From assembly GCA_009667805.1 (NCBI GenBank), contig CM019066.1, positions 328,643,119 through 328,707,118 on the forward strand: a stretch of 64,000 nt of DNA, in the 5' to 3' direction. Shown piece by piece: positions 47,815 to 59,890 of this stretch. Made by a program: the position numbers and the translations under genes. Below the pieces are notes generated by a model. The model worked only from the letters and a program-made list of their open reading frames with translations, had not been told where the DNA came from and ran no database searches. Origin of the DNA: Leptobrachium leishanense. Taxonomy: Eukaryota > Chordata > Amphibia > Anura > Megophryidae. The first letter of the stretch is position 1, and every line of letters starts with the position of its first letter.

Positions 47815-49069
47815 CCCTTTCACTGCTGAAGACGTGTGGGACACGTCCTCATTGATGCACGTTGCATGCTGAGGACGTGCCCCACACGTCATCAGCTGTG
47901 CGGGACCCCCGGCGGAGATACTCACCTCTCTGTCCGGGGTCCCACGGTGTTCTGACTTCAGGGTCCTCAGACGCTGAAGTCAAGCTCCTCCCGGCGTAAA
48001 TGACGTCATCGCGCCATGCGCGATGACGTCATTTCCAGGCGACCCCCCGGCAATGCCGGGAGATAGCCTGGAAGGGAGGGGGGGGATCCGTTCGGATCCC
48101 TCTCCCTCCCGATCGGGAAGGAGCAGCGGTAAAAGCCAGGCACCGCTTAAAAGGGGAGAGTCTCCCCTTTTAAGCGATGCCTGGCTTTAACCCCTCAAGT
48201 GCTGGGTTGCACTTCAGCGCCTTGCGGCGCCGAAGTGCAGCCTATCTCCGGTGGTGGCCGCCATCTTGGATGGCGGCTCCGCCCCCGGGACTCCCCTCGC
48301 TGTCTGACGTTATCACGCATAGCGTGATGACGTCAGATAGCCGGGGAACCCCTAGCTGCCGGGGATTTCCCAAGGAAATCCCCTGGTGGAGATAGGGGGT
48401 TCTTGTGAACCCCGATATCTCCAGAACCGTGGCAGCTAGGGGGTCATGGAGGGTGTCATTTGAAAGGCCTGAGCATGGCCTTTCGAATGATTCCCAACAT
48501 GACTAGGTAAAAAGTAAAAAAAAAATAATAAAAAAAAAAAATTAAAATAATAAATAAATTTAAAAAAATAAATAAATAAAAAAAACATGTTTTTTTTTTG
48601 TGTGTTGTTTTTATTAATGCAGCAATATTGTTCACATTTCAATTATAATGTGAACAATGATGCTGCACTAATGATTTTTTTCTATGGGGTGCGTTTGCTA
48701 AAAATCACGTAATTCCCCCCAAAAAAAGTAACAAGTCCCCATTTCAAATTTTTTGTACAAGCGCACCCCATAGAAAACATAACCGCAAACGCTCATGTGA
48801 TAAAATGTGAAAAAAAAACACTTTACACACTGCAGATGATTAAAAATTCAATTTTTATTGTATTTTTTGTTATAATATACAGGCAGGTCATGACGTATAC
48901 ATATAAAAATGATATATTATGAATCTGCGTAGTCTGCCGGAAAGAACGATATATAATATGTCTGGGTCATTTATTAAAATGTGGCTTCAAATCGCGTTTA
49001 AACATGATGAGCGAAAGCGGTAAAAATGAGCTCAGCACACAGTGGTGAAATGCCTCAGCAGTGAAGGGG
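47815..49069. mobile_element. piggyBac-like MITE, CCCTTTCACTGCTGA ends, with CRE palindromes
   Basis: Ends CCCTTTCACTGCTGA and TCAGCAGTGAAGGGG, flanked by TTAA (47811-47814 and 49070-49073). The interior is a chain of palindromes: GACGTGTGGGACACGTC, a CRE pair (TGACGTCA at 48001-48008 and 48024-48031), a 60-base hairpin around GGGGAGAGTCTCCCC (48129-48190), and a third TGACGTCA at 48328-48335. An AT-rich homopolymer zone follows (48500-48620). No transposase. Confidence 0.88.
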
Positions 49070-49073
49070 TTAA

Positions 49074-50395
49074 AAGGTAGAAACAAAAGGACGGGTTAAA
49101 AATTTCATTAGCATGTCCCTTTAATATTCTAGTAGCCCACAGCTAGCTGGATTTGTCAAGCACTGATATTATATATAGTAACAGATCACTGTGTTATGTA
49201 ATAATATAGATTAAAATAGACTTACAGGGACACCTCTAGTCATAACGACCAAACTAACCTAGTTAATTGGTCATGGTGTGCTAGATGTTGTTTCCCCAAT
49301 GGCTGTCCCACCTTCTAAAGTTCAAGGGCTGCCAGTCAACTCCGACTGGACAAGTATTCTGGGGTTTTCGGTCAGCAATGCTCAAGATGTGCAGAGCAGA
49401 TCATCCAGAACCTCTCATGTATTTGTTTTCAAAAGCGACAGATTGACTGCTCCACACAACGACTGTTATGATGATTTCAATTAATTAGGAGTTCATACAC
49501 CATGTCTATGACCGTTTCTAATTTGTGGCCCCAATTCTTCTCCCCATGTCTATACTAGCCCTCCATTTCTGTGCCGAATGAGAAAAATAGCCAAAAAAAG
49601 GCCTATACATAGATAACTATGGGGTTTTACTTCTTTCATTGCCATTTGGAATCTATTTGCGGTTTGATTTGAAAGACATACTTGACTCTTCAGATTTTCT
49701 TTGAAACGACCTTCATTTGAAAGAAACTTCAACTTTCATGACTCTAGTGCACACACACGCAAAGGATACGTTTTCATAGATTACAAATGACATAGGGTAA
49801 ACCTAAAATAGCTTTGACACGGGTTACCGAGCTGCTAGACACTGAGTGACAGGTTCTTATATGGAACACTTTGAGGGGCCGATACAAGAGGCTCGTTAGA
49901 ACTAGTGCTCCATGGCAACATACATGTTCTAAGCCAACCTGGCACATGGAGCTTAGAGAGGGTAGATTTTGCCAACAGCTCTTAGATAATCATACCTGGG
50001 AACACTGTAGAAAATTGAGCTGGCATCAAGTCTGCTCTAAATATTTGTTCTTTCAGAGAACTAAGCAACTGGCGCCACCAAGGAATTCCCGAGCTTACTT
50101 AACTTTGAAATTGGATGTTATTCAGTTATTTTGATGCTCTGTTGATTTTTCAAAATTTATTTTGACTTGTTTATGTGTAATCAAAAGGCTCAAAATTAAT
50201 TTATCTTAAGGCAGAACCCTTAACTGTCCCAGATTTATCAACACCGTCCCAGTTTACGAGTACTGTCCAACCTTACCAGGGCCAGATAACAGAATAACCT
50301 TTAACGTTAAAGGTTATTCTGTTAAGTATAAAAGCCCCTCACAGTGTCAATGGATCACCTGCTATTCTGAAAATTAATTTTTTGTAAGCAGTAAA
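49074..50395. other. Intronic DNA, nothing recognised
   Basis: Short open frames lack recognisable domains. No tandem array or terminal repeats noted. Confidence 0.4.
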
Positions 50396-50520
50396 TGAAA
50401 TTTAGTGTATGCAGCTGCCCCGGAAACGCACCTTCATGAACTTACTACATTGTAGCACAAAGTGACAGAATGAGTTATACAATGTAACTACATGACCCAC
50501 CATTGTGACATATTAAAATC
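50396..50520 (+). pseudogene. LINE reverse-transcriptase fragment
   Basis: Matches the part of the LINE at 18110-23340 that encodes VYAAGPQTHLQKLTTLY (GTGTATGCAGCTGCCCCGGA and following), with an inverted duplication around ACATTGTA. Very short and decayed. Confidence 0.65.
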
Positions 50521-51089
50521 CTCTCCATGGAGTCCATAGGCTACTGTGGCTTCATTTTTGGATAGGACTCGCCCTCATTAGAGGTGCCTTGACGCTGGCG
50601 GGCGAGCTTAATCTTATAATGGCCATTAATAAGAAACCAAAGCCTGTAACTGTGTTTTGTTTCACACGGTATAATGGGAATAAGCGCAAATTTTTTCTTT
50701 GTTATGTTTTACACATGCTGTTGGGCTGGATGCATTTGGTGGTTGCAGCCGCCCCATCGGGGAATAGGCGCGACCCCATCCCTCCTGTACTAAGTATGTA
50801 ATGTAGCCCATAGACTTTAGCTGATATTCGAACAGCTGGACAAGCTATTCCGCTCTTGCTGAAAGCTTCTTTTGTGCCTCGGGCATAGTGCATCCCTACT
50901 GTAAAATGATGATATACCTTATATAGGAGGTGTTAATTTGTGCCTGGGAAGAGAAAAATGAACCACGGCAGCTCGTTCTTCTATTCTGGAGCTGGTATAT
51001 TCCAAAATTGGTGCTAACATAACCAGAGCTGTTGTAAACTTACCAGAGCCATTGGGCAGAATTACAAAGCTGGTGCTAACTTAGGGAAT

Positions 51090-51494
51090 TTACAGTTCCC
51101 TCATCCTATAACCTCAGATCCAGGACCAGCACCTTACTTGCAATACCGCAATACAAAAAGAAAGTGGCTCGATCCTCATTTTCCTAGAGCGCCGCAAATA
51201 TGGAATAACCTCCCAGACACCGTCAAATCTTCCCCCAGTCTAAAGTCCCTTAAGAGCTCCCTATTAACATACCTCAATACAAAATGCACCTGTAAACATG
51301 TTACATAATGACTTTATTTCCTCCATATTTATTTTTCTGTTAATCTGTATATTTGGTCTTGTGTTAATTTCTTGCATTTTACTATTTTGTATTTCTGTAA
51401 CCACTCAATGTTCTTGAACCCAGGACATACTTGAAAACGAGAGAAATCTCAATGTATCCTTCCTGGTAAAATCCTTTATAAATAAATAAATAAC
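51090..51494 (+). mobile_element. CR1/L2/Rex1-group LINE 3' fragment
   Basis: Same sequence as the end of 18110-23340: CCTATAACCTCAGATCCAGG, then AATACAAAAAGAAAGTGG, then GAAATCTCAATGTATCCTTCC and an ATAAATAAATAA tail. 5' truncated and non-coding in this copy. Confidence 0.85.
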
Positions 51495-51515
51495 CAGAGC
51501 TGTTGTAAACTTAAC

Positions 51516-52241
51516 GGGCACTATTACATTCTTCACGCAAAAATGCACTTGCAACGCGTGAATCTTTGCGCGAATCGTTAAATGTTAACGGACGTTAATT
51601 AACGGTGGTATTACAATCCTCGCGCATTTTTTCATCCGTCAAAAAGTAACGAGCGTTAAACGGACGCACATTAATGTTGCGCGCAGAAATCGGTGTGCGG
51701 ACTGTTTTTTCACACGATTCAGCTAATCAGAATTAAGAACCACAATTGTCTAACGTTAAGTTTTTGCATCTGTCAAAGTCAATCTGCGCATATATACTGT
51801 ATCAAAAAAAAATGCACGCACAACTTCTCAAATTTATTAGTTTGGGTATGTGTAGAATGTGTAACTATACTTTGCTGCGTATTTTTTTTTGGGCTGGTGT
51901 ATTTGGGTTCGGCCAGGTTGATAGAATTTGCCATTAACACCAGCTTTTAGGAGTTGCTAAAATTATACGCGCAAAGGCTGTGCGTTACAAACTGCGCATA
52001 GATCGTAATACCATCCGTGTACCAGCGCACAAACGCATTTGCACTCACAATGTTAAGTATGGGACGCGCGACGTACAGTAAGCTCGCGCAGCGTTCGCGC
52101 AGGTTCACCCGCGGTAGACGTATAGGCGTGTTTTTTTGCGCTGACATTGTAATATGACGTTCAGCGCAAAGGGCTTTGCCCCTCGCATTAATGCGTTTTT
52201 GCGCGCGCGCAAACGTTTACGCAAAGAATGTAATAGGGCCC
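51516..52241. mobile_element. MITE, GGGCACTATTACATTCTT ends, 3-bp TSD
   Basis: Ends GGGCACTATTACATTCTT and AAGAATGTAATAGGGCCC, flanked by AAC (51513-51515 and 52242-52244). Interior rich in GCGCAAA words, shared with 3659-4258. Confidence 0.85.
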
Positions 52242-52454
52242 AACAACTCCATAGACTATAATGGCTCTGGGAAGTTTACAACAGCTCTGGTTAAGTTAGC
52301 ACCAATTTTGGAATATTGCACTTTGTTTCTTTGTGTCTACAGTTGTCTTGATGTCTTAACAGGAGGGGGTTAATACTTAGAAGATGAAGGTTTTCAGAAT
52401 GAGGAAGTCAAGAACTATAAGACATATCCCCACATAACCTTTAGAAGGGACCTC

Positions 52455-52612
52455 ACCTCTTTCTGTCAGTTCTTCCATCCATCTGTCCGTTAGTTCTTCC
52501 ATCCATCTGTCCTTCAGTTCTTCCATCCATCTGTCCTTCAGTTCTTCCATCCATCTGTCCTTCAGTTCTTCCATCCATCTGTCCTTCAGTTCTTCCATCC
52601 ATCTGTCCATAC
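52455..52612 (-). repeat. 24-bp tandem repeat, TTCTTCCATCCATCTGTCC
   Basis: Six units of CAGTTCTTCCATCCATCTGT plus CCTT. On the minus strand the 24-bp unit gives an MDRWMEEL peptide repeat, an artefact of unit length. Confidence 0.93.
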
Positions 52613-53465
52613 ATACTGTCTCAAACTGCACAGAAATTTGAGTCGGCTTTCAGAGTAAATTTGAACCATGAAGATTATAGCCAACGAACATCCAGTGGTC
52701 TCCTAAAGGGTAACATATCTGCGTGTCTGTCTGTATATCCATCTGTCCATGCATGCAGTCTTTTGCCTGACATAGGATAGAAGCTGGAAATTGTGCCGTT
52801 CCAAAGTAAATACAGGCTTTAAAGGTTAAAGTCTATAAAGTTTGATTTTCTGCGTTGCTAAAAATAATCAAGTGTGCTGAAGTTTCAGTCGCTCCAGATT
52901 AGTGACACTTGGCATGACTGTGACACCATGCTGTCATACTCTGCCGCATCATATCCTTCGCTGAGCCATGCTCTTGTCCAAGGGTAGTGTCTATGTGAAC
53001 CTAAGTGCGTTTTACGATGGTTGTAAAAGCTTTCAACTAGCTACAGTGTGACAGTATTCGCACAGTAGTGAGCATTTCAATAATAAACTGTATGTTATGT
53101 TATAAAAGAGGCCGCACAAAAAATCCTAACACAGAAAGCCTATCCTCTGTACAGAAACCTTTTTGGAGGAGAGTCATCATGAAGACTTCTAAATATTAAC
53201 CCTTTAATAGCTGTCAGTGAAATAGGCAGTGTTTTATTGGCTGATATTCTACCAGTTGGAAGAGCAACCTCAGTTATGCTGCTGCAGAGATTCTGAAAAG
53301 AGAATTGCCCCTAGTTCGTTTTAAAGCTAAATCTATCAAAACAAATATGCAAACCATGAATTTTGATGTTTCCATGGGTCCCGGCAGGGATTGACAAGCC
53401 CAGGGGGGCACAGATTCTTTATAATTTAACTTCTGGCTCCTAGCAGGGTCCTCTCTTCTACTACT
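52613..53465. other. Intronic DNA, nothing recognised
   Basis: A few CCATCTGTCC words related to the preceding array occur to about 52760. Otherwise nothing recognised. Confidence 0.4.
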
Positions 53466-53565
53466 CTGTGTGTAATGTGTATGCATATTTATTATTCTGG
53501 CTCTCCCATTGTACAGCGCTACAGAACTTGTTGGCACTTTATAAATACCTGGAACTGTAACTAAA
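53466..53565 (+). mobile_element. L2-like 3' tail fragment
   Basis: ATTGTACAGCGCTACAGAAC followed by TTGTTGGCACTTTATAAATA is the conserved L2-type 3' end. Only about 100 bp remain. Confidence 0.7.
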
Positions 53566-53824
53566 TGTCTGGACGTTTCTACACAAATCTATCTATATAC
53601 AACTTTAGCTGGCTCCTATAATTCCTAGTTGGCTCTAATGTTTTCTTCCTGACACCCGACAGATCTATATCCAGACCTGCCTTACACTGTTAAAGTGGCA
53701 AATTGGCATTTTATCAGGAATTAAAAAATAAAAAGTTTAGCGAGTGACTTAGGAACATCGCAGTGTAAAATAAAAAGGCAAACGTACCTATTTTGTTTTA
53801 TAACCAAAAATGTCAAATTTTTGC

Positions 53825-54455
53825 TTAAAGGAACACTCTAGGCTAAAAATCCCCCCCTTTTTTTTACATTAAAATATACCTATTTCCTACCTAGTTATTG
53901 TGTATATATATATATATATTTTAAAATGTAATACTTACCCTAAAAAACACTTGTTTCCAACGGCGGTTCTTTAAATTTTTTTTATACTCTCCTCCCTCCT
54001 CTTCCGCTCCCGTTCAGAAAATGATGAACTTGGCTAATGGTTTACGTGAGAAGCGCGCATGCGCGCCTCTCACGTAGGCCAGCCAATCAGCAGGCTTCCT
54101 CTTCTAATTGGATTAGTGTTACGTGCAAGAGGATGCGCGCAACACTAATTCCAGCCGCAGACTATTCTGGCGGCTCGCTCCCGCCAGCTACTGCGGCAAG
54201 TTGGAGACGTCATCGGGCGGAAAGCTGAAAGCGCGATGACGTCTCCTACTCGGCAATAGTTGGCAGAAGCGGGAAATATGAATCCCGCTCTGCTGACTGA
54301 CAGCTGGGAGGGCGGAGTAAAGTCCTCCGCGTCTCTCAGCTGTTTCAGCCGATCGGCTGAGCGGAGGGAGGGGGGAAAGACAAGGGCATACTCAGGGCAT
54401 CATGACCACCTAAAAAAGCTTAGGTGGTCATGTTGCCTAGAGTATCCCTTTTTAA
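53825..54455. mobile_element. T2-like MITE
   Basis: TTAAAGGAACACTCTAGGC at the left, GCCTAGAGTATCCCTTTTTAA at the right with two extra bases before TTAA. Interior as in 2073-2660 with both the CGCGCATGCGCGCC palindrome and the GATGACGTC hairpin. Confidence 0.82.
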
Positions 54456-54654
54456 AATATATTTTATTTTGCCTAGAAATTTGGTGCCATCATACCAGTG
54501 ATTCTTCAAGGACCACATGCACCTATGTCAACATCATAATTCCATCCCATTCATTTAAGGGCATTAACCCTTTTTCTCATTATTATGTAATAAAAAGCTT
54601 TACAGCAGCTTGTATGTGTATACAGTATATGTGTATGTGTATATAATATATATA

Positions 54655-54800
54655 TATCCGCCCCCGGATGTTTCTGAAGTACAATCCCAATGATTCTCTG
54701 GCCGTCTATTGAATTCAAATTCTGGGAATTGTATGGCTACAACATCTGGGGGTCTGCAGTTTAAGAACCCTGCTGTATAGCCCGTGTGAACTACTTTAAC
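54655..54800. repeat. Short inverted-repeat element related to 38602-38757
   Basis: Contains CAATCCCAATGATTCTCTGG and CTGGGAATTGTATGGCTACA, the diverged arms of a common short inverted-repeat element. Borders approximate. Confidence 0.5.
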
Positions 54801-54850
54801 ACCCCAATCTATGAAATCTGTGAAAAAAAAAAAAAAAATCACTCAACAGT

Positions 54851-55033
54851 AAGGCGATTATTCAGAGAGAGGTGAAAAACAGAAGAATGGCAGGAGAAGA
54901 GAACGATCTAGACCAAATAACCGATTTGGAAAGTGAGATTAATGGGAGAATTTATCTGGTTTAGTTATTTTGACCTAGAATTTTCAATTCTCCAGCCATT
55001 CTCCTGGTTTTCACCTCTCTCTGAATTACGCTG
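54851..55033. mobile_element. Palindromic MITE of the TATTCAGAGAG family
   Basis: Left GGCGATTATTCAGAGAGAGG, right CCTCTCTCTGAATTACGCTG. The body, with GACCTAGAATTTTCAATTCT, matches 32030-32208. TAA stands beside both ends, but the exact left terminus has drifted. Confidence 0.8.
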
Positions 55034-55036
55034 TAA

Positions 55037-55600
55037 GTCTAGCATGATCATTTTTTATTGTTTATGTAAAAGATATTAAGGTATTTTTAACCCACAAGAC
55101 AAGATCATGTTTCCTACCTGACATTCCCTTATTGATACACATAACATTCTCTTAAGATAATTCCGAAGCACGAACAGACGCCTTTATTTTTGTTTGGAAA
55201 TCATATGTAAAGCACAATGTTGTCTGAGAGTATTACCTTGCAAAGCCCAGGAGGAAACCGCATAATAGAGTATCAAGAATTCTTTTGGAACATGTTTATT
55301 TGTCTTACAGTAAAATAATAACATTTTCTCAGTTTTATTGAACCTTTAAGTATACAAACAAATTTAATGACCCTCAGCATGTCTCAAAAATGTATGATGT
55401 CATCCTGGATGTTTTCCTGCATAACCTGAAAAACCTGATTTGTGAAATGTAAATAGACAGGATTTCGTGGAACAAGAACGTTACTAGTTGCTACTTTTAT
55501 TGGTTATGGAATAAAAAGTCTCTTTTTAAAAGCGATGTATGCCGTCTATGGTCATCTGTACCATGAAGATGTATTCAATGTGAACAGAGAGCTGAATTTA
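55037..55600. other. Intronic DNA, nothing recognised
   Basis: AT-rich sequence, no features recognised. Confidence 0.4.
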
Positions 55601-55604
55601 CCAA

Positions 55605-55950
55605 AGGGGACTTATCCGGGGTCTGAGGGTATATGGGCCTGATCTGGAGTCTGAGGGTGAATGGGGTGATCTGGGGTCTGTCGGTTGATCTGGAATTTCA
55701 CGGTGTATATAGAGTTGGTCTAGAACCTGAGGGTGTATGTGGACTGATCAGGAGACCTGAGTTTGTATGGGGATGATCTGGAGTCTGAAGGTGTATGGGG
55801 ACAGTTCTGGTTTCTGAGGTTGTGTGGGGGCTGTTTTGGGGTCTGCGGGTGTGTGGGGACTGATATGGGAGCTGATTTGAGGTCTGGGATTGGATGTGGG
55901 CTGATCTGGGGTGTGAGGGGGGGTAGGAGGGCTCATCTGGGGTAAAGGTT
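55605..55950 (+). repeat. Degenerate tandem repeat, TGATCTGGGGTCTGAGGGTG
   Basis: About 11-12 diverged units near 28-30 bp, with core GATCTGGAGTCTGAGGGTGT and ATGGGG. Strongly decayed. Open frames on both strands are artefacts. Confidence 0.8.
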
Positions 55951-55955
55951 ATCTG

Positions 55956-56796
55956 CAGGGTTATTCAAAGAGATCCGAATTGCTTGAGAAAGGTAACCGA
56001 ACGCTGAAAATCAGTGTTCGGTTATCTTTCTTGGCCATTCGGCTATCCAGAGAGCAGGCAATTCGCCAAATCCTGGCGAATTGCCTGAACATTCGGTGCC
56101 TGTTCGGTGCCCGGTGAAAAAGCACTGCTTCGGCTATTCAGAGAACAAAAACCAGCAGTGAAAGGTTCCCGAAATGCCCTGCCATTCGGTGGTTTAATTC
56201 GGCAAGTTTATTCAGGAGAATCCCATAGGCTTCAATGTTAAAAATATTCCCGTTTTAATTCAATATCTAATAAACCGTTTATTATAATATTCTGCAGCAA
56301 AAAGTCTCTTTATAGATTTTTTTAGGATATTTTAAGCATTTTTCTGATATTTTTTTTTTTTTTAAATTTACTTATTGTTTCTGTAACAGCCCTTTTTATT
56401 ATCATTCCCTGGACCTCATATGTAAATTTCAGACATTTTCGCTCAGTAGTTTCTTTGCAAACAGTGTTTCACTTTTCAAACATTCAAGCAAACTGTTTTT
56501 CTAATTTATTCACTTCACTCTGTCTGCGGTCTCGGCTTTTTCCGGCGGCTTTGCTGCGTGTGATCGGCTCCTGCTCGGCTTTTTCCGTGGTTTTCGGCAT
56601 GTTAATCCAGATGATTTTGAGGGTTTTCGGCGTGCATTCGCTGGGTTTTGTGGTTCGTTTTCGTCGGGTTTGCGGCAGCTTTTCCCTGCAATTCGGGGAC
56701 CCTGTGGTGTTTGTTGAATACACCGCAGGGTCACCGAAATGGGATCGGCAAAAGGAACGGAATTGAAGAGAACGAAAAGTCACCGAACGTGCGGTG
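55956..56796 (-). mobile_element. Harbinger-like MITE of the CAGGGTTATTCAAAGAG family, reverse copy, truncated
   Basis: Begins CAGGGTTATTCAAAGAGATC and follows 609-1515 in reverse order: ATCCGAATTGCTTGAG, later GCGACCC-type blocks and CGTTCGG-type words. It stops at ACCGAACGTGCGGTG, about 40 bp short of the expected end. Confidence 0.8.
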
Positions 56797-56881
56797 TACA
56801 TCATTTTTTTCATGGTCTTTTGTATCAACGTTAAAAAATCCTATGTTGAAGAAAGGGCATCGTGTTCCCAGGCAGCACAAT

Positions 56882-57744
56882 CAGGGTTATTCAAAGAGAA
56901 TCAAAGTCCCTGCACATTCGATGACTTTTCGTTCTCTTCAGTTTGGTGCGATTTTGGCGATCCCATTTCGGCGACCCTGCGGTGTATTTTTTAAGCACCA
57001 CAGGGCCGTCGTAGTGCAGGGGAAAGCCCCCGCAAAACCGACGAACACTCACCGGAAAACCCGGCGAACGCACACCGAAACCCGCAAAAACATCTGGATT
57101 AACCGCGCGGAACACGCTGGAGAAACCCGACTAGCCGCCGATCAGAGTGCAGAGCAGCCTCTGGAAAAAGCCGACACAGTGAAGGAGGTGAAAAAAAACA
57201 AATCAGTACGCTTGAAAGTTTGAAAATTAAAACTGAGCAAAAATGTCTCGAATTTACATATAAGATCCAATGAATGATAATAAAAAGGTCTGTTACAGTA
57301 AAAAGAAAAAACGATTTTAAAATAAACGGAAAAAAAAATCGCAAAAAAATGCCTAAAAGATCCTAAAAAATCTATAAATAAAGAGACTTTTTACTGCAGA
57401 ATATTATAATGAACGGTTTATTAGATATTGAATTAAAATGGGAATATTTTTAACATTGAAACCTATGGGATTCGCCTGAATAATTCTGCCGAATGAAACC
57501 ACCGAATGGCAGGGCAATTCGGCAACTTTTCACTGCTGGTTTTTGTTCTCTGAATAGATGAAGCATTGCTTCTCTATGGGAATTCACTGCCCTCGGACAG
57601 GCACCATATGTGCAGGCAATTCGCCAAGATTTGGCGAATTGCCTGCTCTCTGAATAGCTGAATAGCCAGGAAAGGTAACCGTACGCTGAATTTCACTGTT
57701 CGGTTACCTCTCGGCCACAATTTGGATCTCTTTGAATAACCCTC
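56882..57744 (+). mobile_element. Harbinger-like MITE of the CAGGGTTATTCAAAGAG family, forward copy
   Basis: Begins CAGGGTTATTCAAAGAGAAT and ends GATCTCTTTGAATAACCCTC, colinear with 609-1515. It stands 85 bp from the reverse copy at 55956-56796, so the two form a large head-to-head inverted pair. Target duplications not clear. Confidence 0.82.
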
Positions 57745-57762
57745 AGTCTTTTGCCAGGCCAG

Positions 57763-58085
57763 GGTTATATTTATTTATTTATAAAGTATTTTACCAGGAA
57801 GGATACATTGAGATTTCTCTCGTTTTCAAGTATGTCCTGGGTTCAAGAACATTGAGTGGTTACAGAAATACAAAGTAGTAAAATGCAAGATATTAACACA
57901 AAACAAATATTTATTTTTCTGTTAATCTGTATATGTAGGGAATATAGTCACTATGTTACATGTTTACAGGTGCATTCTGTATTGAGGTATGTTAATAGGG
58001 AGCTCTTAAGGGACTTTAGACTGGGGGAAGATTTGATAGCGTCTGGGAGGTTATTCCATAATTGTGGTGCTCTGTAGGAAAATAT
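57763..58085 (-). mobile_element. CR1/L2/Rex1-group LINE 3' fragment, reverse
   Basis: Plus strand reads TTTATTTATTTATAAAGTAT, CCAGGAAGGATACATTGAG and GTATGTCCTGGGTTCAAGAA, the reverse complement of the 3' end of 18110-23340. It extends to the region encoding the last residues (TTATTCCATAATTGTGGTGC). Confidence 0.85.
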
Positions 58086-58274
58086 GAAAGTCTTCTCTTA
58101 CTGTAGGTGTCTTTCGGCCAGATAGTGCCATTCCACATTCTTAATAAGACCATGGGGTGACACTGCACAACAAAAACATCAATGTAGCCTCTTTTTGTAA
58201 TAATGTATTATACCCTCTCTCATACATGGACATAACTTTTCAAGAATCTTTTATCGTTAACTTGGAAACGTTTT

Positions 58275-58404
58275 GGGCAGTATTACAAAGTTGGTGCTAA
58301 CTTTACCAGAGCTGTTGTAAACTGAAAACCTACATAGACTATAATGGCTCTGGGAAGTTTACAACAGCTCTGGTTAAGTTAGCACCAGCTATGTAATATG
58401 TCCC
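58275..58404. mobile_element. 130-bp palindromic MITE, TTGGTGCTAAC family
   Basis: GGGCAGTATTACAAAGTTGG at the left pairs with CAGCTATGTAATATGTCCC at the right. Inside, CCAGAGCTGTTGTAAAC pairs with GTTTACAACAGCTCTGG. The GGGC..ATTAC termini resemble those of the larger elements at 28082 and 51516, which may provide or share the transposase. Confidence 0.8.
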
Positions 58405-59882
58405 TGTGTCTTTTTCTCAAAACTTTTATTTTAATGTATTGGCAGGCTGAGATCCATCACCACCCTGCTACCCAAGAGTCCTCAATGTGGCTTTCCATGA
58501 ACAGGGTCTTATCACCTAGTCTGTGACCTATTGCATCTCTCCTGGGAAGTCCCTGCAGCAATCTGACTAGTTTTATAGCCTTTTTATAGCATTTGTCCTA
58601 ATCTCCCTCTTGCCTGACCTCCTATTACCGCTTCAATGGATTCTTGCCAGACCAATGCCCACCCTCACCGTCTGCCAACTTATTAAAATAATATGACCTG
58701 GCTACAAATGAGCGTCCCTTTTTTGGTAAACCTGCTTGTTTACATTTATCGCACCCCTAGAATGCCTATTATCTCGCATGGTGTCAAAGCGTGCTAAAGG
58801 ACAGACCACGGCTTAATAAACACGTATCTAATCTTATATTTCAAATTAATGTAGGCGCATAAAGTGCTTATATCTGAAAAGGAACTACAGCTTTAATTTC
58901 TGACCAACGTGCGTCACATTATAGCACGACGGGTGCATTCTGTGGCTCTGTAAAAAAAACCTCCGTCTGCTTTATTTTGGGGAAATGTATTTTCACGCTT
59001 TGCAATTCAGTCATAATTTATTGCTGGGACAACTGATCCAATGTTTTTATGTTTGTAAACACTGGTTGCTAGCTTGCCAGTCCAAGTTTAAATCCCACGT
59101 CTCCGTGCTCCCACCACGCATTCCATGTTTGGTTGTGCTTGTCAAGCAGGCGGCTCTGTTACTGTTTCTGTAGTGCAAGATCACGTTGGAGCAGAACTGA
59201 TCATAGGACCTGAGAAGCACTGGCATTGAATTACAGGCTCGGGTTTTTAGTTGTGCTCCAGTGGGTGATCTTGTTTTCCAGTGCAATCTGGATAAAGCAC
59301 GCAGCGATGAGACTTTATTTTGTAATTTTTTTGGGGTGAGGGCAGTTATGTTTCTTTTTTTAAATCTTTTTTTTTGTTTAGGGCCTGCTGTTATGTTCAC
59401 ATTCTGTTATATACTCGCTTTGATGAAGATTTAACCTTTTGTATTACGTTATTTTAGTCAGACGTAATTTTCCCTGTTTTAGTCTGCTTTCTGAATCTGT
59501 CCTTTTATCTAATTTGTGGTTTGCAAATCACTGAAAATTTTATTAGATTTATTAAAAACTGAAACACTGGCTTCCTTTTGACGTATATATACGGGAGGGG
59601 GAGAGGGATGGCTTGAGGGGCAGCTATGCACCAGCACCATTCTTCTGCAGATTGAATGCAACATGTGCTGGGCTGTCTGTACTCACGCTGCCTCCATGGG
59701 GCTAATTTGCTCATTTTATAAGTATTTATATTAATATCAATTATTTTATATCAATTACTGTAAATATTTTTTACATGTTTTTCATAAAAGTGAACACAGG
59801 GTGAAGTGCTGGCTTAATATTATTGTGTTCTTGAATGGAGCTCATAAAATGTCAGCCCTCCTCATCGTCTATGCTAGGGATA
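58405..59882. other. Intronic DNA, nothing recognised
   Basis: No coding signal, element ends or arrays recognised. Confidence 0.4.
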
Positions 59883-59890
59883 CACCAATA

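Larger units (their letters stand above)
50996..52322. mobile_element. Split short palindromic MITE (TTGGTGCTAAC family) with nested insertions
   Basis: ATTCCAAAATTGGTGCTAAC (about 51000) and its inverse GTTAGCACCAATTTTGGAAT (about 52297) are the two ends of an inverted pair that continues into CCAGAGCTGTTGTAAACTT. Between them sit a LINE 3' fragment (51090-51494) and another MITE (51516-52241). The undisturbed form of this family is seen at 58275-58404. The exact history of the nest is uncertain. Confidence 0.6.
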
